This document shows, in pieces, positions 1 through 11,623 of a stretch of 64,000 nt of DNA (position 1 is its first letter; the number at the start of each line of letters is the position of its first letter). This DNA comes from Piper betle (lineage: Eukaryota > Streptophyta > Magnoliopsida > Piperales > Piperaceae): NCBI GenBank assembly GCA_033002965.1, contig JAURVB010013593.1, positions 1 to 64,000 of the forward strand. The letters run 5' to 3'. The notes below the pieces were generated by a model. That model did not search any database. It was not told where the DNA came from and saw only the letters and a program-made list of their open reading frames with translations. The position numbers and the translations under genes were made by a program.

Positions 1-1129
1 GTAGTCGGCAATCAACGACGGCTAGGGTTCCGTCGCGTGTCTCGAAGCTCAAATTCGGCGCTCATCGGCGTCCGAAGCTCGAACGGGCTCAACTGGGTGA
101 GCCCCGCGGAAGATCCGGTGAATTTCGGTGAATTCTAGAAATTCCGATTTTCCGACGATTTTCGGCGGTTTTCTGGCAGTTCAGCGATTGTCGCCGGCGG
201 CGTCTACTGGCCGGAAAGTGGTTGTGTTGGGTACCCTTGGAACCGGCTCGGCGAGCCTGACTCATCTACGAGGTTGACACGGCCAGCGGAGGTGGTGGCT
301 CACCGGAAAATGCATAAAACAGACGCTGACCGTGGTGGAGTGGAGATCCTGCCGGGATGGGCGGCGCCGGCCTCTGTGTCGGTCGGGAAGGTCATTGGGC
401 GGTCGATGGTGCTGAGGCGACCACCTGATTGTGGCGGCGACGGTCGCCGGTGGCGGAATTGGCGACACGATCGAAATGTAGTCACGGCGCTAGGCGAGGT
501 GATTCCAGTGTCGCGGCAGCCTGGTAGCGGCTCGGGGCTGGTCAGGGCAGCATGACAACGCCGTGGCGGGGCTAGGCAGCGTCGATCGACGACCGGGTGG
601 CGTCGACAGCGGCACAGGGTGGTGTTAGGGTTTGGGAAGAAGATGTCGGGAGGGGAGAAAAATAGCTCGGCGGGAAATTTCGTAAATAAGACGTGACTCG
701 TCTCCAGCTCGAGTCAAGTATAATAACTAAGTCATATTAAATCCTAAAAAAAATTCATAAAAATCGGAGAAAATCCCGTAAAATCAAACAAATACCAAAC
801 ATTGTAATGATATGCTCTAGAACTATCAACCCACCCAAACTGCCCGTAATGCGTCCTAAGGCGATAAACGGCCTAAAACTAATTCTACTATCCACTATAT
901 ATAAAAATAAAAAAAATGACTGGCATACTCTCACATATTCTGATAACTCATTCTGTTTTGCTGTGTTCATGACGTTATCATCATATACTTGGGTACGCAT
1001 GACCCTCATAGCTCATACACGCGACCGGCGTCGGCTTGGTACATGTGTCCTGAAACTGACTCAACTCGAAAAATAACGGTCAACCCGACCAGTTCTGAAT
1101 ATAAAACCCTAACTCGAATCGTGGGTTTT

Positions 1130-2110
1130 ACATTAGCAATCTCATTCAACCCATCTTGAACAATTAAGTTCAAAACATGAACACAACATCTCACGTGAAA
1201 ACAATCACTTGCAAAATTTGGACTTCTACTTGAGAAAAAAGACTTCATTTCTTTGGCCGCTCCATCATTTGCACTTGCATTATCAAATGCAACCGTAAAA
1301 ACCTTTTTATCAAGTTTCCACTCACAAATTTTATTAATAAGACACTTGGCTATGCATTCTCCAGTATGCCGACTTTCAACTTTGGAAAAATTTAATATTT
1401 TTTTGTAATTTCCAATTTTCATCAATAAAATGAGCTGTCAAAATAATATAAGCAATATTCTGTGAAGATGTCCAAATATCACTGGTAAAACTAATTTGAC
1501 TCTTAACTTTTTCCAAAATGTCAAACACTTTTTTCTCCTTTTCATAAATTCCAAGACAATCTCTTGTAATTGTTCTCCTAGAAACCATCATAAATTGCGG
1601 TTGCAAGTTATTAACCCACCTTCTAAATCCTTCATGTTCCACAATTGAAAACGAATACTCATGCAAGATAATTGCCTCAGCCAATTCTAATCTACTCCTT
1701 CCTTGATCAAATTTCCAAACTTCTATTTTATTGTCTCCATCCTTTTTCACTCCCATCTTGAAAATTTGTTGCCCAATATCACCACTTATATTTTTTGTCC
1801 ACTTCATTTTAAAATTAGGGCATTTCCCTTCAATATGCCTCCATAAATGAGTAGTTCCATAACTTCCGGCTCCCTCAAACTTCTTTTCACAATAACAACA
1901 AATAGCAAATGTTCCATTCTTCTCATATTTCTTATCAAAATAGGCTCATACATCGGATGCCATTTTCCTTTTTTTGATAATGCACCATCTAGAGATTCTC
2001 CTTCTTTAGCAATCGAATTTTTGTTATCTTTTCCATCTCCACTTTGTTCATTTATATTTAGTAATGAACTTGCATGATCCATCTGTGAAAAAAAAATCAA
2101 ATTATAAATA
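1130..2110 (-). pseudogene. hAT transposase (BED zinc finger, RICESLEEPER-like), broken and truncated
   Basis: Minus-strand reading frames give a BED-type zinc finger (CCYCEKKFEG.. HLWRHIEGKC, about 1920-1820). Next comes the typical hAT segment with SDIWTSSQN (about 1480) and a block with FDNASAND (about 1275) and CCVHVLNLIVQDG (about 1170), the conserved RNase-H-like core. A frame change lies inside the BED region and another near 1400, so no intact protein can be read. The C-terminal hAT dimerisation region is missing: coding similarity stops near 1130 and is replaced by non-coding AT-rich and GC-rich DNA. The product would have cut and pasted the element; this copy cannot. Confidence 0.85.
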
Positions 2111-2389
2111 TAAAATGTCATAATTAGTATAAATCAATTCTATTTATAAAAGTGGTATCAACAAATATTATTAATTGACACTTTGAAAGTACCTATTCTT
2201 TCCAAGATGCAAACTTCCTTCACCAAACAATTGCACAAATTTTTATAGCTCAATCACTACACAATTTCGTTAGTATAAAATTTTTTTACATTATCATCCA
2301 AGTATAAATAATCTAACCTTATAAAATAATAAGAATTAATTCTAGATATAAAATAAACTAAATTTAAGATAAATCAAGTGATATATACA

Positions 2390-2860
2390 CGGCGCCAACC
2401 GGCGGCGGTTCGGCGGAGTCCGGCGGTGTCGCGGCGGCAGTCCGGCGGCAGAGGCAAGGCAGACGAGGCAGGCAGCGGCAGATGTTTAGGGTGGCGGTCC
2501 GGGGAGGCAGGCGGCGGTGGAGGCTGGAGCGGGAGCGGGAGCAGCGGATGCAGGGCAGCCGAGGCAAGCGACGGTGGATTTTCACACGGCGTGCAGAGGG
2601 TGGCGGAGACACGAGCAGGGTGGGGGTCCGGCGGAGACATGTGGTGCAAGCTGGGAGTGGAGGCAGGCGGTGCAAGCTGGGAGCGGAGGCGGGCGGCGGC
2701 GGACACAACGTGCAAAGGGTGGCAGAGTTGAGGCGTGCAGTCGCGATAGTGGCGGTTCGGCGGAGGCAAGGGGAGGGTGGGTGAGGGCGGCGGCGGCGGA
2801 GGGTGGCGGCAGGACGCTGCGGCGGCGTATGAACAGTGTTTTCCTTCTTAGGGTTTAGAA
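2390..2860. repeat. GC-rich low-complexity block of the hAT element
   Basis: About 470 bases dominated by GGCGG, GGAGGC and GCAGG words in no constant phase. Several overlapping open frames exist on both strands, but they are compositional: Arg/Gly/Ala-rich or Pro/Leu/Ser-rich strings without any domain. Comparable blocks occur at 1-640, 21430-21720, 28690-29000 and 40400-42060, all within hAT-like modules. Confidence 0.6.
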
Positions 2861-3247
2861 GTTGGTTTTGATTTCGGACCGTCTATGGACATTGCTCGGG
2901 CTTGACGGATAAGTCGGACATTAACTCGGTCGGACAAGTTTTATCCGATAAAATTTTGAATAAATGACGGATAATAACTTATCCGACGTTTGTCCGACCG
3001 ATGCCCACATCTACCTTGGATGTAAAAAGAAAAAAAAAGAGTATTATGGATCGGTCGGCCTCGCACAAATGAAGGCGGGGTCGGACATATATGAGCGGTG
3101 GGCCTTCGACGTAACGAGGGGCAATTTGGTCAGTCCAATCGGTGGGGTGTTCTTCGCCGGGGCCGAGGGGGGCGAGGAGGTGTGGGCGATTCGTCCAACA
3201 CTTGCCCGTCTCCGCCATCTCTTTCCTCTTCGTCGCCGTCGTCCTCC

Positions 3248-6200
3248 ATGGACGCCAAAGACATACTCGGCCTCCCAAGAACTGGCTTCCCTACGCCCCA
3301 GGAGAAGAAATTCCGTCCTCCCAAGGATTCCCAGCGCAAACCCGATGGCATCTCTCGAGAGGTTTGTGCAAACGAAATCATCCACTTTTTGTTTCGAGGT
3401 TGCGAGAAGAATTATTGCCCTTGAAGTTTGGAATTTTTTTTTTTTGGGATGTAGGTTTACGCTCTCACTGGCGGCATGGCGCCTCTTATGCCGTCGCTGG
3501 ATATTTCCAATTTGAAGCGACGTGCACAAACTGAGAAAGAGAAGGTGATCAATTTTTGCCTTTCTTTGGCTCCCTATTCTTTTGTTAGTTGTTGCACTGC
3601 TTTCCTGGTTGATTCCCTTACCGTTCTTCTTTTAGGTTTACCGCTGTTTTGTCCCCGTCTGGGTGGTTTATAATTACTGTTGTTCGGTGCCATTTCATTT
3701 TTAACTTTTCGGCCCCAAAAAGTTATGTATTTGATGTTATTAGATCCAGCATAAAACGTTACTTGTAAAGGGCAACATAGTCGAAACAAACATTAGCTTG
3801 GCTGTGCAGTTTGGTGAGAGAGTGGAAAATGTATGGTTTATTCCATTCGACCGCCTGTTTGTGTGTAACTGTAAGATATTGAGCGTCGAGAAGTCTGTAA
3901 GTGAAGCTCGCATGTTAAATATGACTTGTGGATTGAAGATGTCTTGATAAGAGGAAATTAAGCTGGGAAGGTTACCAATTCTTGCATGACAGTTTTTTTA
4001 TTAGTAAATACATTACCCGATTCTCAAATGCTATTGCAGATTACATGGCAGTGGCTTCCGTTCACATCATCAGCTCGAACAGACAATTTGCAGCTTTATC
4101 ACTGGGTATGTTTGTAAGCTGAAGTAATTTGAACGGTCTTTTCCTTTGCTGTAGTCTTTAATAAATAGACGATTGTGCTCATTTTTTTGTTTTATAGGTT
4201 AGAGTTGTAAATGGAGTTCCTCCAACCGGGGACTATGCATTTGCCAAATACAATAAGGTAGCATGTAGGGATATGTGATTATCTTGATATTAGAATTGGC
4301 ATCATTCTTTGGCCTTCAAATTTTTTGAAAATTTTCTAATTCATTTGCATTTTCCTTCCTCGTATTGAGCAGTCTGTTGACATACTTAGATACACAGATG
4401 AAGAATATGATAAGCACCTGGTTGATCCCGTGAGTAACTATGTGTTTGACTAGTATCCTTCACATTCTGCTTTTATTTTCTTATGCCTACCTTTCTACAA
4501 ATTCACTGAAAATGGTGTAGAAATGTTATGTTTTTATTGGTACCTGGTTGATACAAATTATCTTACCCTAATGTGTAACTTACGCATCACAAAGTTCAAT
4601 CCTTAGCTAGTAACAAACATCGTTCTATTAGTATCTTCAACATTTTATTTACAGGCTTGGACAAAAGAGGAGACAGACCAATTATTTGATTTATGTGAGA
4701 GGTTTGATCTCCGTTTTATTGTTATTGCTGACCGATTCTCGTCATCCAAAAGTGTGGAAGAACTGAAAGGTCGCTACTATGCAGGTAAGTCTTGTTTGCT
4801 TTCTTGGTTTTTCTCCAAGAATATCTCTTTTCCTGATATAGTTGTTCCAATTCCGAATCTGACAAGTGTCAAGAGCACTATTGATTGCTAGAGCACCATC
4901 TGCTGGTGATGTTGCTACAGACCCTCTTGTTAAGGTGGGATTGTCTTATTGGCGAAATTGTTGACTCAAAACTCAATGAATGCTTGTTCTTGTATGGTCA
5001 TTCTTGATTTGTAATATTCTTTTCTCTATATTAGGATCCTTACAACTTCTCTCAGGATGTGGAACGCAAACGTGCTCTATCTACAATGTGGTCACAGACA
5101 AAGCAACAAGAGCAAAAAGATAATGAGGCATGTGGACTTTTTAAACCTTGCCATTGAGGGATTGATCACTGGGATTTTGTTTTTGTTCTGAAAGTGATTT
5201 TTGAGGGTGAAAATTGCAACTAGTGTTGCTATGAGTGTACGAGTATTTCTGATGCATTTTGTTTGTTACCAGATTCTTGCTGAAGCAAAACGGATAATGG
5301 AATCACGCATGGTTCGTAAGGTCAGTTTTTATTTGGTTAAACATGTTTTCGGGCAGCATATTGTCTTTCAATTCTGTTTTACATTAATTCTATCATTGGC
5401 AGCATATTGCCATTCAGTCCTGTTTTACTTCTATCACGTCTATATGAAACAGAAGGAAGATGCTATAAGACAGAAGAAAGTGGGCATTGATTTTTTCTGT
5501 TGCATGTTTCTTAATGTCATTGTTGACCTCTAATGTTTAGTCTGTCATTTTGTGCATGTAACCTTAGGCTGATGGGGAAGCTGATTTGGTGGCAACAAGT
5601 GCTGCTCTTGAGATCAATGAACAATCTGCCACACGGGGAGATTCTGTATCTCCAACTTCCTATGCTCAGCTTTCTGCCGCTGGTGCTGCACTTGCAGTAG
5701 ACGTTGCTTCTGTTCCACCAGCTTTGCGAATGGTTTGTCCAGGACATTAGTTACCTTGTTTTCTTTTATTGCTGTTTCTTTGGTCCACAATTTGAGTGTT
5801 GTATCTTATTCTAAGAGATCTTTTGTAAGCTAAGGAATAGCTAGGTTTCCAGGTTTTTAGGTGGCAGTAGAGTCATTATTATTATATAATTTCCTTTTCC
5901 TGTGCTCATATGCTAATGTTACAGACCCTTTTTTTCAGCTGCGGGTATATTTGAGAACAACTGCTTTTGAACAAATGGTTCAAGCTAGTAGCTCATCTGC
6001 TGGGCTGCGGGCAATCAAGAGGGTTGAGCAGACTCTTCAGGATCTTGGTGTATGTCTTTTTACTGTTGGGTGCATGCTTACCATATTAGGAATATGAAAT
6101 GCTATCTGTTCTTTGAATCTTTTTTGTTTAATCCAAATTTTCCGTTATCTATCTGTGTTCCTTGTCTGTATTCTCTATTTTATTGGTGATTCTTTTCTTG

Positions 6201-7113
6201 CATGATTCAGCTGTCAGAATTTGTTGCTATTCCTTTGTTGGCAGGTTGTTAAATTTTGTCTCTGTTCATATAAAATTTTATTCAGGTGCATGTGAAACCT
6301 AAGGTTCCAACCAAAGCAGTCTGTTCTGAACACCTTGAACTAAGAAGAGATATACTGACTCTTCTAACCCTCCAGAAGCAGGTACAAATGCTACTTGAAG
6401 TGGTGAATTTGCAACAAAATATTTTTGAATTTCTTGTATTTCCTATTGAATCTAGTTGCAATACAAGGAAGTGGAATCATCAGGTCGAGACCCTGGATCT
6501 GTTGAAACCCCGTGCACACCCAAGGTCAGTTAGATGTTTCTCTAAATTCTTCGATATATCCAGTTGCATTTGTTCGATGAGATATTGTATGTTTATTTTA
6601 AATATAAACTGACATACTTTGAGGTAGCATCCATTTTGTTTTCTTAACAGCTTTCTCACTTTTCAATTGATGAAATCATTGCAGCGTTCTGTCCGTGGAG
6701 CTGATCAAGATCGACCATTCATCCCGGACTCTGTCTCATTTGGAGGTTAGAGTTAGATAGCAGTTAATTTTCTTTCTTTCATTAGAAAGAAAAAATATTT
6801 GTATGCAGACCTTTGAGTGGTTTGCTTGATTATGCTTTGCTTAAGAAAAGCTTTGTGAAAACAGTGGTTAACTTTTCAATTTCTAGGTGAAAAAGCAGGG
6901 AAGAGAGATCATAAAAGGAAGGTGAGAGTCTTGCAATTGAAGTTTCCAGCACAGTATTAGCTTTTGATGTTAAAAACAAAAATCAATGTCCTTGCTATTG
7001 AATTTCATATTTCATGTTTGTGATTTGTGAAGGGACCTGGAAGATTTTCAGACACTCCACCTTCTCCGCCTCAGTCGAAGAGGCCTAGGAAGCTCAAAGC
7101 ATCTGATGGATAA
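3248..7113 (+). CDS. SWC4: SWC4 (DMAP1-like), SWR1/NuA4 complex subunit, 17 exons
   Basis: Nuclear chromatin protein of about 456 residues (Arabidopsis SWC4 is about 440), shared by SWR1 (H2A.Z deposition) and NuA4 (histone H4/H2A acetylation) complexes. Exons: 3248-3361, 3455-3544, 4040-4105, 4198-4257, 4373-4429, 4655-4784, 4867-4934, 5035-5127, 5273-5320, 5453-5479, 5568-5732, 5939-6049, 6286-6381, 6456-6524, 6685-6745, 6887-6921, 7033-7113; phases join without a break. The start [10 protein letters not shown] is the family N-terminus. A SANT/Myb-like domain ([20 protein letters not shown], residues about 130-180) is followed by the DMAP1 domain ([18 protein letters not shown], about 307-400) and a basic Pro-rich tail. 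Oddities: the intron after 5127 starts with GC, and exon 10 is only 27 nt. The hAT edge lies about 235 bases upstream. Confidence 0.95.
5128..5272 (+). other. Non-canonical GC-AG intron of SWC4
   Basis: The exon ends ..AAT GAG and the intron begins GCATGTGG; it ends ..TTACCAG before ATT CTT GCT GAA. No GT at this position keeps the protein frame (Asn-Glu then Ile-Leu-Ala-Glu-Ala). The AG|GCATGT context fits the known minor class of GC-AG introns spliced by the major spliceosome. Confidence 0.8.
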
Positions 7114-10050
7114 TCAAGATTATGGTAAATTTTCTTCCCACATTTTCATTTAAGGTTCTATTTTGTTGCCATGAAAGAAATATAAAATCTAGCAAGTCTT
7201 TTGAAGTGTCAATTTATCACAAAAGCAAAGTTCTTCCATTCAAAACTAATCCATTTTTATAGTATTTTATGGGAAGATGCAAGTCAGAGTTCCTGGTCCC
7301 CTTGAAACTTTCATCACAACAAAATTTTATACAAAAAAATACAAGAAAAAGGGGGGGAAATTGTGAAGAGATTTTACATCAGAACTAACTCTTTATAAAT
7401 AATAAGTAATTAAAATTCATATATTTGACGTATATTTCATGCAAACCAAAGAGATCCGAAGTTACTGAATTTGTCAAGCCTCACATTTTGTAGTCTTCCT
7501 TCAGGGATTGCTTTTGATTTCGGTGGAAGAGATGGATTGAACCCTAAATGCGAGATCATGAAAGCTTTTACGTAATTAGTCTCAAGGCCCTGCGCGGAAG
7601 ATGAGAAATACCTGCCTTGAATGACCAAATGACAAAGTTGGAAAAGACATGTAAATGACTTACAGCTAACACACTCTTTGTATCGTCGCTGTGCCCTTGT
7701 TGATTCTGCTAGTGCTAAATTAGTTGATTGTGCATCTGCTTTCTTATTCAGGGGTTGATAATGATTATTCTAGGTAACGGGGGTGGGATGATTCGTCATT
7801 TACCCAATTGCCTCTACTGTGCTTGTATGTTGTTTAACTTTATACTTGACCAATGACTAGTTCTCTACATATATTTACTCTTTTTTCTTTTTTCTTTTGG
7901 GTTATTGAAGGATGGTACTGACTAAAATATCTAGCCTCGACTTGTGCGAGACTGTCATGCACACCGTTCTTTTTAAAAAAAAATTCCAAAGATGGAAAAT
8001 TACGTTTTCTGATGTATGAATTATAGTGCTGCTGAATCCAGTTTTGTACTCTGTCATGTTCTTGCTTTACAATTTCTTTCCATTTGGCACGTCAACATAA
8101 TTTTCGTGGTGGAAACTGTTGCGGAATCCGGTCATGCAGAATTTTATTTATTTAATTTTTTGAAAAACCAGAGTTTCATTCAGCCATGGGTCCATGGTCA
8201 TAGATCATGGTATGAACAAATTATGTGGACGCTTACCCTTGGCACGGGTCCTACCATGATCCTTTTTTTATGATGAGCGAATTATTTGTTTTAATAATTA
8301 GGTAATAATAACACCATTACTAAATATAACAAATAATCAAATACTATTTAGGGAAAAACTCGACCATTCTATTCTACCTGGCTGCAAACAAAAACGGGCT
8401 GATGTATGCTGATAAATTTATCAACTTAAAGCATGGATGAGTTGTCACCTTTTATAGTTAATTTCCCATATCCCTAGCCGGGATTTTGTGGAAAAAGAAA
8501 AAGAAGACAGCATGAATGAATTTGACTAATGTTCTCAATTGCGTCTATGTATGGGTGATCATTGCACGTATAGGTGGGCTTGATCAAGCAATTGAGCGAC
8601 CATTTATCCGAAGAGACTGGCGATTTGGTCACATTATAATATGAAGGGTCTGCAGGATCCATTGAGCTGCTTGGTTAGATCCATAATATATTTTCCTGTC
8701 AAGAAATCTAACACTTCTGAAAAGGATCGTGAAAGCGTGGCTCTTGGAACCTGTATAACGCGACTATCTTCAAAGTGCCAACCCGGAAATGTTTGTTCTC
8801 CTTTGAATGCAGTATTTTAGGAATTTGGAAGTGGTTGCTGAGATTTTGTGCATCTGCACTTTTGAATTAAATAAATATTTAGTGATTTTTTTTACTGATT
8901 TTAATTTTTTGAAATAAATAATTAGACCATTTAAATTTATATTGTATTAGAGCTAAATGTTTGAGGATTTAATCCCGTTGGTATAGAAAGTTCGAATCTT
9001 GTTGGACCCGTATTTATGTTTATTCGTGTGTTAAACTTTAAAAATTTGCTTTTTTTAATAATGTCAAAGTAAATATTTATTGATTTTTTTTCAAAATTTA
9101 CAAGTTAAACGGATATAAATTATAAATTTGGTTAGACATTGGGGACATGAGATCCTGCCTTAAAATCCGTGTTTTCAGTAGGGAAGCACAACTGTCTGAT
9201 TATTGTGGGGGATAAAGGTGATGCATTGATGCTTCAAATTTGTTAATTGCATTGGAAGCTAATCAGCACTTGCTTTTATTGGCAGTAGACCCTGCAATAC
9301 CAGATGCAACTAAGTCCACCGTCTTTAATCGCAACCGTCACATGAATTCTGTATATTCCATATGTTTACATTTCCTTATCACAAATTCATGTTGTAGTGG
9401 TCAGGGTTTCACCAGCTTGCGTTGATTTGCCATTTCACTGAATTAGACTTGAGCTATTCGGAATCAGATTATTATTTTTTTTTGTAAGATATCATATTTT
9501 TTGAACTGCTGTAATCAATTAATTATTAAGATATCATATTTTTTTGTTTTAAAATATTTTTAGGGATGTTTTTTTATTGTGTTTAGGACTATCCATTAAT
9601 TATTTCTTTTGTAATATTATTATTTCCATCATTTCTATGTTTTTGTATGTACGGGTCTAGCATTATGTTTATGAAAGAATAATTTTTTGTTGTAAGGTTC
9701 TACGGTTAAATTGGCTATAAAACAAGTTAACACCTGGCTATGCATTAATAATAGGATATATTTAATACTAAAATTTTAAAATTATCATCGTGAATATTTA
9801 ATGAGGGGGTAGTTTCCTTACAGCTAATTAAGTATTTAAGTAAATTTAACTATAAAACCTTACAATAAATTTTTACTCACTTTTTAAGACAATATTTATT
9901 GCATCGCCCTAAGTGGTTCTTGTGTGAAATAGAGTGAGAGGTGTTGAACATAATCATACAAATGGAAACATCCATTTATTTTCATTTCCTTGAGTTTTAT
10001 TTCAACAAGCCAGTCGTAGACAGATCCTATTATAGAATTGTATATATATG

Positions 10051-10112
<62 letters not shown>

Positions 10113-10560
10113 ACACAACCACACACCAACTTTTTAGCCTGTTGATGGTTTTTTAAATATTGGAAGTTGTATTATGTAATGTTCAGATAGAGATAAAATG
10201 AGCGTAAAATTTGAAAATACAAGAATATTATATTAGATCGTGTATAATATCAGCCTCCTCTTTTATCTTTCGGTTTAGGACCGCAATGGGTAAAGATTGT
10301 GCCCAAAGAAAGCAAAGGGTAAAGATTGAGTCTTTTATACCGTTTGGGGGGCGGGGCATTAGTTTGGGGAGGACACCTGTCCACGTGATCTCTACGACTG
10401 CCGCACCTTTTTTGGGGCAGAAAACTTTCATATATATATATATATATATATATTATCAGCTCAAAAAATCCATTCTTTTCGGGCCGACCCGAGTACGAAC
10501 CTTCACCCCTTCCCGCACAAAAGGAAGACTTAAACCCTAAAAGCCCCTAAAACCCGATTT
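7114..10560. other. Intergenic, SWC4 3' region and AT-rich DNA, no gene seen
   Basis: The first few hundred bases should contain the SWC4 3' untranslated region. The rest is AT-rich with only short, featureless open frames. A stretch near 8950-9060 has a tRNA B-box-like word (GTTCGAATC) but no proper tRNA fold. Two AT microsatellites lie near 10.04-10.11 and 10.43-10.45 kb. Confidence 0.6.
10041..10111. repeat. (AT)n microsatellite
   Basis: About 70 bases of alternating TA with a small interruption (tatta) in the middle. A shorter AT run follows at about 10429-10453. Confidence 0.95.
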
Positions 10561-10880
10561 TGCCGACTCTCCTCTCCCACTCCACTACCTCTCTCTCCAT
10601 GGCTCATCCACATTCCTTCCCTCGACTCTATCCCACCGCCACCTCCACCTCCACCTCCACCGCTCTCTTCCCAATCCCGACCAACACATGAAGCCATTCA
10701 AAACCCCAATTTTGACTTCTTCCTTTTTCACTTGTTGTGGCCGTTTCCCTAAGTGATATTATTGTCTTCTTTTATGTTTATGAGCGTCGTCCACCCCACC
10801 GAACCAGACATGCAGAATTGCCCTAGAAAAAGAGCGGCCAACGATCAAGTTTGCTTCCACTCTGCTACCGGTGGGGCGGC

Positions 10881-11578
10881 ATGCCATGGCCGGGAATCGC
10901 CTTGGGCCGTCAAGCGCGCGGGAAGGCTTCTTCGTTGCAGAGTATTCTGCTCCGGGAATGCGTTTTGGATAAGAGGTTCCGCAGCGATGGTCCCGTCCTT
11001 GGCGCCGAGTTTGATCCTCTCCCCGACGGAGCCTTTGGTGCCTTTCGTCCAGGTTTTTGCTCTTGATCATTTGCTCCCTTGGATTTGCTCACTCCAATTG
11101 TATGTGATTGTCATGTTCTTGGGCATCATAGTTTCTACTTAGCTGCTATACTTAGGTTCTCTTTTCCACCCATCTTGCATGTCTCCCCTTTTCTCTTTGT
11201 CTAGGTTTCGGTTCCGTGTCTTCGAAATGGCAGTTTGAGCTTTTTATTATGGTTCCCACTTATTTGTGTTGACCCTACGTACGGTCTTCTTCTATCGAAT
11301 TGCTTTTCTTATTGCGAATTGCATTTCTTATTGCATAATCATGTGCACGCGTTTGATTGTGCTTCGATGAAGAAAATGAAATTGGCGCAAATAGAGTCAA
11401 ATGTTTTTTATTTTGTTCCAGAAGTTGTTGGGATGTACATTTCTATTACGCAATTTTACGATGAAAGCTCTATATACGTTTTGTCATCTACATATGCTAT
11501 GGATTTATAATTCTGGGTTATCACGCTGCTTAAAAGAAATTTTTTTGTTCTTCTTCTTTGTCGTCCACCTGCTTCCAA

Positions 11579-11623
<45 letters not shown>

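Larger units (their letters stand above)
1..3013 (-). mobile_element. hAT-family DNA transposon, partial (left end outside window)
   Basis: The element reads on the minus strand. Its right edge is placed at the motif cccacatcta (3004-3013), which on the minus strand reads TAGATGTGGG followed by CATCGGTCGG, like the TAG-type ends of plant hAT elements. Order on the minus strand: AT-rich subterminal region (about 2870-3013), GC-rich low-complexity block (about 2390-2860), broken transposase (about 2110-1130), AT-rich segment (about 1130-660), GC-rich block (about 660-1). No matching left terminus or 8-bp target duplication is visible, so the element probably runs past base 1. The 640-1120 part is similar to stretches near 21.7, 28.6 and 42.1 kb. 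The right edge is an inference from the motif alone. Confidence 0.7.

Noticed and set aside
2364..2858. Several overlapping open frames of 100-130 codons on both strands
   Set aside because: All come from a GC-rich low-complexity block inside the hAT element and contain only Arg/Gly- or Pro/Ser-rich text.
8945..9020. tRNA or SINE promoter
   Set aside because: A GTTCGAATC word is present, but there is no acceptor stem, no anticodon arm and no correctly spaced A box.
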